From Pseudomonas sp. PIC25 (GTDB lineage: Bacteria; Pseudomonadota; Gammaproteobacteria; Pseudomonadales; Pseudomonadaceae), in contig NZ_MUJY01000111.1 of NCBI RefSeq assembly GCF_002286785.1, positions 1 to 64,000 on the forward strand: a stretch of DNA of 64,000 nucleotides. The letters run 5' to 3'. The position numbers and the translations under genes were made by a program. Position 1 is the first letter of the stretch; every line of letters starts with the position of its first letter. Of the stretch, positions 1 through 5,682 are shown in pieces. A model generated the notes under the pieces. It saw only the letters and a list, made by a program, of their open reading frames with translations. It was not told the DNA's origin and did not search any database.

Positions 1-1
1 C

Positions 2-1294
2 AGCAGCACCGCCCAGGGCCACCATGGGCACGTCTACATCGACGAGTATTTCTGGATCCGCGACTTCGAAAAGCTGAACAACCTGGCCGGCGCCATGGCA
101 TCGCATGCGAAGTGGCGCAAGACCTACTTTTCCACGCCGAGCGCCGTCACCCACCAGGCCTATCCGTTCTGGACGGGCGAAGAGTTCCGCAACAGCAAGC
201 GCGGGAAGAAGACGGCCCAGGATTGGCCGAGCGAGGCCGCCATTCACCAGGGCGCGCTGTGCCCGGATGGGCAGTGGCGCAAGGTGATCACCGTCGAGGA
301 CGCGGCGGCGGGCGGGTGCGACCTGTTCGATATCGACCGCTTGCGCCTGGAGAACGACGAGGACCGCTTCGACCAGCTCTATATGTGCAAATTCATCGAC
401 AGCACACAGAGCGTTTTCACCCTGGCCGACCTTGAGCGCTGTTACTCCGACCAGACCCTATGGAAGGACTTCGACCCGGACCCGAAGGCCCTGCGTCCCT
501 TCGGCAACAGCCCGGTCTGGTTGGGCTACGACCCGAGCCGGACCCGCGACGACGCCACCTGCGTGGTGCTCGCCCCACCCCTGGAGCAGGGTGGCCGGTT
601 CAGAATCCTGGAGAAGCATTCCTGGCGGGGCCACTCGTTCACCTACCAGGCCGCCCAGGTGAAGAAGCTCTGCGAGCGCTTCAACGTCCAGCACATCGGG
701 ATCGACGTCACCGGCGTGGGCTATGGCGTCTTCGATCTGGTGCGCGACTTCTTCCCCCGGGCGACGCCGATCCACTACAGCCTGGAAACCAAGAACGCCT
801 TGGTGCTCAAAGCCCAGGACACGATCCAGGCGGGCCGCATCGAATGGGACGCGGGCTGGAACGACATCGCCGCCGCCTTCCTGACTATCAAGCGCGGCGC
901 TACTGCCAGCGGACAGATCACCTACAGCGCGTCCCGTACCGACGCCACCGGCCACGCCGACGTGGCCTGGGCCGTGATGCACGCGCTGGCAAACGAACCC
1001 CTCAACACCAACAAGAAGCGGCGCAGCCGCTGGTCGACACTCCCACAAGGTAGCTATGGCAACGCACGCACCGGAAACAGCACCGCAGCAATCACCGCGA
1101 ACTCGGGTCTTTTCGTTCGGGGCGCCAGAGTCCGTCCTGACCGGCAACATGGGCGAGTACCTGGGCGTGTTCGCCAGCGACGACGGCAGCATCTACACGC
1201 CGCCGGTGTCCCGCACCGGGCTGGCCAAGCTGCTGCGCGCCAACCCGCACCACGGCACCATCCCGCGCTTCAAGCGCAACCTGCTGTTGCGTGA
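2..1294 (+). CDS. Phage terminase large (ATPase) subunit, P2 gpP-like, 5' end outside window
   Basis: The frame is open from the first bases of the window, so the N-terminal part, including the Walker A region, is missing. The visible protein contains GHVYIDEYFW and then KWRKTYFSTPSA, which match the P2 gpP ATPase family, and the nuclease-like half follows (WLGYDPSRT, IGIDVTGVG). In P2 phages this enzyme packages DNA from cos into proheads together with the small subunit. It is followed by the portal gene on the same strand, as in the P2 P-Q operon. One oddity is the 3' end: the frame does not stop near the portal start but runs about 239 bases into it, with low-complexity Arg/His-rich sequence at the end. 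A frame with a TAG at 1051-1053 suggests a possible lost stop. Family is clear; the true C-terminus is uncertain. Confidence 0.9.
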   Translation, partial: SSTAQGHHGHVYIDEYFWIRDFEKLNNLAGAMASHAKWRKTYFSTPSAVTHQAYPFWTGEEFRNSKRGKKTAQDWPSEAAIHQGALCPDGQWRKVITVEDAAAGGCDLFDIDRLRLENDEDRFDQLYMCKFIDSTQSVFTLADLERCYSDQTLWKDFDPDPKALRPFGNSPVWLGYDPSRTRDDATCVVLAPPLEQGGRFRILEKHSWRGHSFTYQAAQVKKLCERFNVQHIGIDVTGVGYGVFDLVRDFFPRATPIHYSLETKNALVLKAQDTIQAGRIEWDAGWNDIAAAFLTIKRGATASGQITYSASRTDATGHADVAWAVMHALANEPLNTNKKRRSRWSTLPQGSYGNARTGNSTAAITANSGLFVRGARVRPDRQHGRVPGRVRQRRRQHLHAAGVPHRAGQAAARQPAPRHHPALQAQPAVA

Positions 1295-2051
1295 CTTCCG
1301 CCCCTCCAGCGGCTGCAGCGCCCACACCATGGGGCGGGCAGCCTTGGATTTCATGGTGTTCGGCGAGGCCTACCTGCAGCGGCTGCGCAACATCATCGGG
1401 CAGGTGGTCGAGCTGCGGCACCTGCCGGCCATCAACATGCGCCGCAAGGTCGGCGGCGGGTTCGTCATGCTGCTGCCGAAGGGGCAAGAGCTTCACTTTG
1501 CCGAGGACGAGGTGGAGCACATCATGGAGTACGACGTGGAACAGGATATCTACGGCGTGCCGGACTACCTGGGCGGCATGCACTCGCTGTTGCTCAACGA
1601 GTCGGCCACGCTGTTCCGGCGCCGCTACTACAACAACGGCGCCCACGCCGGCTATGTGTTCTACACGAACGACCCGGACCTGACGGAAGAGGACGAAGAG
1701 GCCCTGAAAGCCCAGATCAGTGCGAGCAAGGGGGTGGGCAATTTCCGGTCGATGTTCGTCAACATCCCGGGCGGCAGCGAGAAGGCGATTCAGATCATCC
1801 CGGTGGGGGACATTGCCACCAAGGACGAGTTCGAGCGGGTGAAGAACATCACCCGGGCGGACGTGATCGCGGCGTGGCGCATGAACCCGGCCCTGGCCGG
1901 GATCATGCCGGAGAATGCCGGCGGCTTCGGCGATATCGAGAAGATCGACCGGGTGTACACCAACAACGAAATCCGGCCGATCTGCCAGCTATTCCTGCAG
2001 GTGAACGCGACGCTGCGCGGGGATCGCCAGATAGCGTTCAACCTGGCGTGA
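1056..2051 (+). CDS. Phage portal protein, P2 gpQ / PBSX family
   Basis: A 331-residue protein close to the usual length of P2 gpQ (about 344). It has the family features: an N-terminal segment with GAPESVLTG, a central FGEAYLQRL region, the YNNGAHAGYVFYTND stretch around residues 190-205, and a C-terminal NITRADVIAAWRMNPALAG motif. The portal forms the dodecameric ring through which DNA enters the head. The ATG is preceded at short distance by AAGGTAG, a usable ribosome binding site. It lies downstream of the terminase gene on the same strand, and in P2-like phages the cos site normally follows it. The gene looks intact. Confidence 0.93.
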   Translation: MATHAPETAPQQSPRTRVFSFGAPESVLTGNMGEYLGVFASDDGSIYTPPVSRTGLAKLLRANPHHGTIPRFKRNLLLRDFRPSSGCSAHTMGRAALDFMVFGEAYLQRLRNIIGQVVELRHLPAINMRRKVGGGFVMLLPKGQELHFAEDEVEHIMEYDVEQDIYGVPDYLGGMHSLLLNESATLFRRRYYNNGAHAGYVFYTNDPDLTEEDEEALKAQISASKGVGNFRSMFVNIPGGSEKAIQIIPVGDIATKDEFERVKNITRADVIAAWRMNPALAGIMPENAGGFGDIEKIDRVYTNNEIRPICQLFLQVNATLRGDRQIAFNLA

Positions 2052-2072
2052 CGCCGGGAAGAAATCACCTGA

Positions 2073-2453
2073 TCACATTTCACACAGCGCCATGCAGCCG
2101 GACAGATTCTGGATGAAGTCCAGGCGGTCAGCGGGGGGAAGACCTTGAATCAGCTGCTCTTGTTTCGCTGTGACTTCCACGACCCACCAGCGGACTGGGC
2201 GGGCCGGATCCGTGCGATGGATCAGGATGCGGCGATTGGGTGGGCTGAATTGAGCGGCGGCGAAGTGTTCGTTATGAGCGTCGCAGAAGCGAACGAAAAG
2301 ACCGGAGCAGACGACGTAACGCCTTGTTGGCAAGTGCATGGCTTCCATTCCATCGGGGTAAGACAGAGGGCACCGTATCAGGCAGGCCACGGGACTACTG
2401 CGAAACCTCTGGCTTCCAGAGGGTGACATTGATCTAGAAATGGGACTTTCCAA
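2073..2453. other. Unresolved small gene: overlapping open frames on both strands
   Basis: Two antiparallel frames fill this stretch and I cannot choose between them. On the plus strand a TTG at 2145 preceded by GGGGGGAAG opens a 93-residue frame ending at 2426. On the minus strand a frame from 2453 (or an internal ATG) to 2073 ends in KQEQLIQGLPPADRLDFIQN, which reads like a real helical protein and resembles the C-terminal tail of the neighbouring Ogr-like protein. Both have acceptable third-position GC. The region also lies where a P2-like cos site is expected, so part of it may be packaging DNA. No function can be assigned. Confidence 0.3.
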
Positions 2454-2541
2454 TCAAGCCGGATCGGGGCTGCGCTTCCTCGGCGGCACAAGATGTTGTG
2501 GCAAAATAGGTGTACGTTCGGACACCTTGGAGAAAGCAACA

Positions 2542-2802
2542 GTGCGGATTTACTGCAAGGAGTGTGGCGGCAAGGCCCGGATCGGTTCGCGTGATGAGCT
2601 GTCGGTGGAGTTCGCCCGGCTGTATTGCCAGTGCCTGGATCCTCGGTGCGGCCACACGTTCGTCATGAACCTGACCTATTCGCATCCGCTTCGGCCAGCG
2701 GCGGGGGCAATCGATCAGCTGCTGTTCGACCGCCTCCGCGAACTCCCCGTGGCGAAACAGCGTCAGCTGTTCGATCAACTGGGATCGTTGCCGTCAGCGT
2801 AA
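2542..2802 (+). CDS. ogr: Ogr/Delta-type zinc-finger late-gene activator
   Basis: An 86-residue protein starting at a GTG with GGAG about nine bases upstream; the longer upstream frame lacks a better site. It begins MRIYCKECGGKARIG and has a second cysteine pair in YCQCLDPRCGHTF, giving the Cys2...Cys2 zinc-binding arrangement of the P2 Ogr and P4 Delta activators. Those proteins bind upstream of late promoters and contact the alpha subunit of host RNA polymerase. In P2 the gene lies near attP at the far end of the late region. Here it lies just past the portal and probable cos, so the module has moved. Family call is firm; the target promoters are not identifiable in this window. Confidence 0.82.
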   Translation: MRIYCKECGGKARIGSRDELSVEFARLYCQCLDPRCGHTFVMNLTYSHPLRPAAGAIDQLLFDRLRELPVAKQRQLFDQLGSLPSA

Positions 2803-2990
2803 CTTCGTAACTTTTCCTCCACAGCGATAATTCGCTGTTGGCTGTAATGACCAAACTCTAACAGGCCAACTTGCCCGCGCTCGGATAGTGTAATCCCGGA
2901 GCCTATGACATCCACCAGCAGCGCTAGCGAATTCGCGAACTCTTGAATCTCTCCCCGTAACTCGGTTACGTCAATTGCAATTGCAGCCAT
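2775..2990 (-). CDS. Small hypothetical phage protein
   Basis: A 71-residue frame on the minus strand beginning at the ATG that follows GGGAGGT by about eight bases, which decides the start over a longer upstream frame. The sequence (starting MAAIAIDVTELRGEI, ending SYADGNDPS) is amphipathic and probably helical, with no motif I recognise. Its end overlaps the 3' end of the converging ogr-like gene by 28 bases. Its promoter would lie in the AT-rich gap at 2991-3407. It may be a regulatory or accessory gene of the prophage; no function is proposed. Confidence 0.55.
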   Translation of the reverse strand: MAAIAIDVTELRGEIQEFANSLALLVDVIGSGITLSERGQVGLLEFGHYSQQRIIAVEEKLRSYADGNDPS

Positions 2991-3445
2991 AACTACGTAC
3001 CTCCCTATCTGGCCGTTACAACGGGGCGGGAGTTTAGGTAGTGGCATTTTGATTCGTCAAGTGCCTTTCCGACGAAAAGTTTTGAGACACGTTTTTGAGA
3101 AAAACCCCCTTGGCACAAGGCTGTCCGTAAACTAAGACGTTTTACGGACCGATCCTGTCTCTGTATTCAGAGAATGTGGGTTTACTCATTTCTTTAAATG
3201 AAGAATTCTTTAACACCGCTTTATTCCACAAAAACCAACAGGTACTTAGGAACAAAACTCCTTTTGTACAAAAGTACCATTGCGAGGCGATTAGCTTAAT
3301 AACCAGACTTGTGATATATCTCATGGACAAATGCATATCTAAGTTAGATGAAAGGCATTGTGATTGGATATAAATTGGATTCGTTTTTCATATGAAAACG
3401 GTGTAAAAAAGGGCGCCGAAGCGCCCTTTGTTTCGTATCAAATTT
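2991..3445. other. AT-rich prophage gap with promoter-like and hairpin sequence
   Basis: No convincing gene fills this 455-base stretch. From about 3150 to 3407 it is visibly AT-rich (roughly one third GC by eye) in a region otherwise GC-rich. It holds an inverted repeat GTCCGTAAA/TTTACGGAC at 3123-3131 and 3141-3149, several TATAAT-like words, and the terminator described separately at 3408-3429. A weak 65-residue plus-strand frame at 3176-3373 starting at GTG has AT-rich codons and no clear ribosome site. It could be a recently acquired accessory segment or simply the regulatory DNA for flanking genes. Confidence 0.5.
3408..3429 (-). terminator. Rho-independent terminator of the leftward early operon
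   Basis: The arms AAAGGGCGC and GCGCCCTTT flank a four-base CGAA loop, and the minus-strand transcript continues into a run of T residues. It lies 16 bases after the last gene of the leftward prophage operon (stop at 3446), so it probably ends that transcript. Confidence 0.85.
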
Positions 3446-3766
3446 TCAGTTTTGAGCCCATCCCTCCGAATCGGGCAATCCTTCAAAGCGGACGACGCCG
3501 TACCGACGAACGCCGACCGAATCCTGCAGCGCTACCAGGAATTCGCCCGGCGGCAGCGCCACCTGGACCACCCCGAAACCGGTATAGAGGTCCAGGGCCT
3601 GGGAGGCTTCGAACAACTGAAATGCCGAGCCCAGCCCCAACTGCTCACGGATCTGGCGCATCCGCTCGGCGCTAGCCGGTATGGGTGGGCTGGTTGGTCG
3701 GCCCGCCTCGCGGCACAGTTGGCAGAAATCGCAGCTGTCCGAGCCGCAGAAAAAGCACTTATCCAT
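3446..3766 (-). CDS. Hypothetical phage protein with N-terminal cysteine clusters
   Basis: A 106-residue protein that opens with CFFCGSDSCDFCQLC, giving three CxxC-type units in the first 20 residues, which suggests a small zinc-binding knuckle. The remainder (residues 30-100) appears globular with no recognised fold. The ATG is preceded by GGAG at about ten bases. It overlaps the upstream gene by eight bases and is the last gene of the early operon, followed by a terminator. Role unknown; small zinc proteins in phage early regions are often host-interaction or regulatory factors, but this is only inference. Confidence 0.65.
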   Translation of the reverse strand: MDKCFFCGSDSCDFCQLCREAGRPTSPPIPASAERMRQIREQLGLGSAFQLFEASQALDLYTGFGVVQVALPPGEFLVALQDSVGVRRYGVVRFEGLPDSEGWAQN

Positions 3767-3965
3767 GGGTTTGGATCTCCACGCCCAGTCTCCGCCCGTG
3801 GTGAGTATTGCGGGCCGCCAGGCCGACCAGGTGCAAAAAGGCAGCGCGGATTTGCTGGCCCAGGAGGCCCCACATAGAATGCGTGCGGGGCCGGCGCATC
3901 AGTTGGCAATGCAGCAGGATCAGTGCTTCGGAGCGCCGCAGGCGCTGCTGTTGGTAATGGTTCAT
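3759..3965 (-). CDS. Small basic hypothetical phage protein
   Basis: A 68-residue, strongly basic protein starting MNHYQQQRLRRSEALILL, with many Arg and His residues and no recognised motif. A good ribosome site (AGAGGAG) precedes the ATG. It overlaps the following cysteine-rich gene by eight bases, so the two are probably translated together. The basic charge would fit nucleic-acid binding, but nothing else supports that. Confidence 0.6.
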   Translation of the reverse strand: MNHYQQQRLRRSEALILLHCQLMRRPRTHSMWGLLGQQIRAAFLHLVGLAARNTHHGRRLGVEIQTHG

Positions 3966-3977
3966 GTTGTGCTCCTC

Positions 3978-4292
3978 TTAGTTGCTCTCTGGTGCCGTAG
4001 GGAGGGTGGCCGGCAAGCTCACTCCCTCGGCCCCACCTTTCCCGGCCTGCCCCAGCAGGGTGGCCGTGAAGACTGGGCGCATATCGCGCCGTACCTCGAA
4101 AATTCCCAGGTCCGCCCCGTCCACGTCCTGCAGGTGGATAAGCGTCATCAGCGACGGGGTTTCGGTGGGGCGATGGCGCCAGAAATCGCTGGCAACCAGC
4201 TCCGCCAGATCCTCGGCGCGGCAATCCTCGACAAAGCTGGACGGCAGCGACAACTGGCCGCTGATACCGTTGGCGCTGTAGTACAGGATCAT
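3978..4292 (-). CDS. Hypothetical phage protein
   Basis: A 104-residue protein starting MILYYSANGISGQL. The start was chosen because its ATG overlaps the stop of the upstream gene (ATGA), a coupling seen repeatedly in this operon; an upstream in-frame start would extend it into that gene. It has mixed alpha/beta character with segments such as RAEDLAELVASDFWRHRPTETP and no motif I can name. It lies in the leftward early operon. Confidence 0.6.
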   Translation of the reverse strand: MILYYSANGISGQLSLPSSFVEDCRAEDLAELVASDFWRHRPTETPSLMTLIHLQDVDGADLGIFEVRRDMRPVFTATLLGQAGKGGAEGVSLPATLPTAPESN

Positions 4293-4642
4293 TTCGTCAC
4301 CGCCGCCGGTGCCCACAGGGCGATCAGCCGCTGCCAAATCGCAGTGCCATTCGGAACGCGCTCATGCACGTTCACTTCGGGGCTGTAATCCAGCATCAAC
4401 ACCCGCAGGCTGTCCTCGAACAGTTCCAGGTCCAGCAGACGAAGCTCGGTCAGGTCGAACGGGTAAGCGCTTCCGTCGTAGAGGTTCAGCAAAAGGCGAC
4501 CGATAACCCTGCTCTGACCGCTGTCCCGCAGGGCGACGGGGATAAGTCGGTGCAGCGCCTGCTCGCCGGCAATGACGATGGCAGGGCGTTGCAGTTGGTA
4601 GGCCAGGGCCTTGGCCAGTGTTGCGCTAATGGATCTGCCCAT
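4289..4642 (-). CDS. Hypothetical phage protein, possibly DUF7673-like
   Basis: A 117-residue protein starting MGRSISATLAKALAYQ after a clear AAGGAGAG site; the longer frame to 4765 overlaps the next gene and was rejected. The central part LLNLYDGSAYPFDLTELRLLD and the end GTAIWQRLIALW resemble a small family common in Pseudomonas prophages and integrative elements that I recall as DUF7673; that label is from memory. Its stop overlaps the start of the downstream gene. Function unknown. Confidence 0.65.
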   Translation of the reverse strand: MGRSISATLAKALAYQLQRPAIVIAGEQALHRLIPVALRDSGQSRVIGRLLLNLYDGSAYPFDLTELRLLDLELFEDSLRVLMLDYSPEVNVHERVPNGTAIWQRLIALWAPAAVTK

Positions 4643-4655
4643 GGTTGCTCTCCTT

Positions 4656-5042
4656 TCAGTTGCTTGGGGTTTCGCGGTAGCTGGCCAACAGCCCCACCAC
4701 CACGGTGAAAATCTCATCGCCCAGGTGCGTCGCGCAGAAGTGGCCGTAATGCAGGCCGAACTCACGCTGCAGCCAAGTTGCCCAACCCGGGTTGGCGAGG
4801 CAGGCCATGGTCAGCAGAAGGGTCCGGCGCTGGACATCCAGGACGTGCATGGCTTTCAGCAGGTGCGGCATGCTCGCCAGTTGCAGGTCCGCCCAGGTGT
4901 TGGCGGTTGGCGACAGCATGGGGAAGGCCACCGCGCCGATCAGCTCGGCGCCTTGCCGCCACCAGTCCAGAAAGTCGGCGGATTGGCCCGTAATCCCGGG
5001 GGCGTCTGCCGGTGGGGTGTGGGGTTGGTAATAGCTGGTCAC
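4656..5042 (-). CDS. Hypothetical phage protein
   Basis: A 128-residue protein starting at GTG with AGGAGAA upstream. The GTG overlaps the stop of the preceding gene (GTGA). It is rich in helix-forming and aromatic residues (for example RTLLLTMACLANPGWATWL) and may be membrane-associated or have a hydrophobic core, but no transmembrane segment is clear. No family recognised. It sits in the leftward early operon. Confidence 0.6.
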   Translation of the reverse strand: MTSYYQPHTPPADAPGITGQSADFLDWWRQGAELIGAVAFPMLSPTANTWADLQLASMPHLLKAMHVLDVQRRTLLLTMACLANPGWATWLQREFGLHYGHFCATHLGDEIFTVVVGLLASYRETPSN

Positions 5043-5218
5043 TGTCGTTTCTCCTGTGTTTTCAATCGGTTCAGGCGGCCCCGCATGTCTTCGCGGAAGG
5101 CTTCACCATGCTTCGGGTTGTTCAACCACTCGACGATGTCTGTTCGGCACCAGTTGCTCAGCAGGTGGCGCGCCAGGCAGTCGCGGCGGCTGGCTTCGGC
5201 GGGGCTCAGCTCGGCCAT
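5039..5218 (-). CDS. Small hypothetical phage protein
   Basis: A 59-residue protein starting MAELSPAEASRRDCLARHLL after GAGGTG at about seven bases. It is helical and charged, with the segment VEWLNNPKHGEAFREDMRGRLN. It resembles short prophage proteins that I associate with DUF7696, but that is a weak recollection. Its stop overlaps the next gene start. A longer frame reaching 5317 exists but runs into the repeat cluster and lacks a better ribosome site. Confidence 0.5.
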   Translation of the reverse strand: MAELSPAEASRRDCLARHLLSNWCRTDIVEWLNNPKHGEAFREDMRGRLNRLKTQEKRQ

Positions 5219-5682
5219 GGCCGGCACCTCGGCGGCTGGCAGATGGACGCGGAAAACCAAAAAACCGCGTACCCCGTCGAAACGTCCAGAACATTCGGAA
5301 CAGCCGGCCAAGCGCATGGCTGGAGGCCGCGTATTCCGGGGCTTGCAGCGGTTTGAAAGTGTTCCGGTGCAGGCGGAACATTCTGGACGGGCTTTTTCTG
5401 CGAGCGCCTTGTAACCCGCGTGGCACTAGGGCGACGGCGATTTGCCGAGTGTTCCGGTAAAAGCGGAATGGCAAGAACAAGGGCGCCCGAATCTGTTCCT
5501 GTGCTGGCGGGTTTGTTCCGGCTCAGGGGGAACGCTTTTTCTGTTGTAACCTTCTGTATTTCTTGATGTTTTTCTTCACTATTCTCAATGTTCCGAATGT
5601 TCTGGACAGATTGAGGCAGTACACGCAAAACATCCCGGACATAGCCAGGCCTACCCAGGCCCACTTTCACCCCGCTGTTCAT
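5206..5682 (-). CDS. Possible gene translationally coupled to the primase, overlapping a repeat cluster
   Basis: A 158-residue frame whose ATG shares one base with the primase stop (TGATG) and is preceded by GGAG, an arrangement typical of coupled genes. The first 35 residues (MNSGVKVGLGRPGYVRDVLR and onward) look protein-like. The rest is low in hydrophobic core and traverses the TGTTCCG repeat cluster, so it may be non-essential filler over a DNA element. It overlaps the next gene by 13 bases. No family recognised. It is equally possible that only the 5' part is translated. Confidence 0.4.
   Translation of the reverse strand: MNSGVKVGLGRPGYVRDVLRVLPQSVQNIRNIENSEEKHQEIQKVTTEKAFPLSRNKPASTGTDSGALVLAIPLLPEHSANRRRPSATRVTRRSQKKPVQNVPPAPEHFQTAASPGIRGLQPCAWPAVPNVLDVSTGYAVFWFSASICQPPRCRPWPS
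5284..5607. repeat. TGTTCCG repeat cluster with 19-bp inverted ends: candidate replication origin
   Basis: Six exact copies of TGTTCCG occur here: plus-strand orientation at 5360-5366, 5450-5456, 5514-5520 and 5589-5595, and minus-strand orientation at 5296-5302 and 5374-5380. Variants TGTTCTG (5598-5604, and inverted at 5287-5293) and TGTTCCT (5494-5500) are interspersed. The outer copies lie in a perfect 19-bp inverted repeat, 5284-5302 versus 5589-5607. The units fall in all three reading frames, which points to a DNA-level function. The cluster lies directly downstream of a P4-alpha-like primase-helicase gene; such proteins bind repeated sites at their origin. Origin function is inference. 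Confidence 0.6.
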
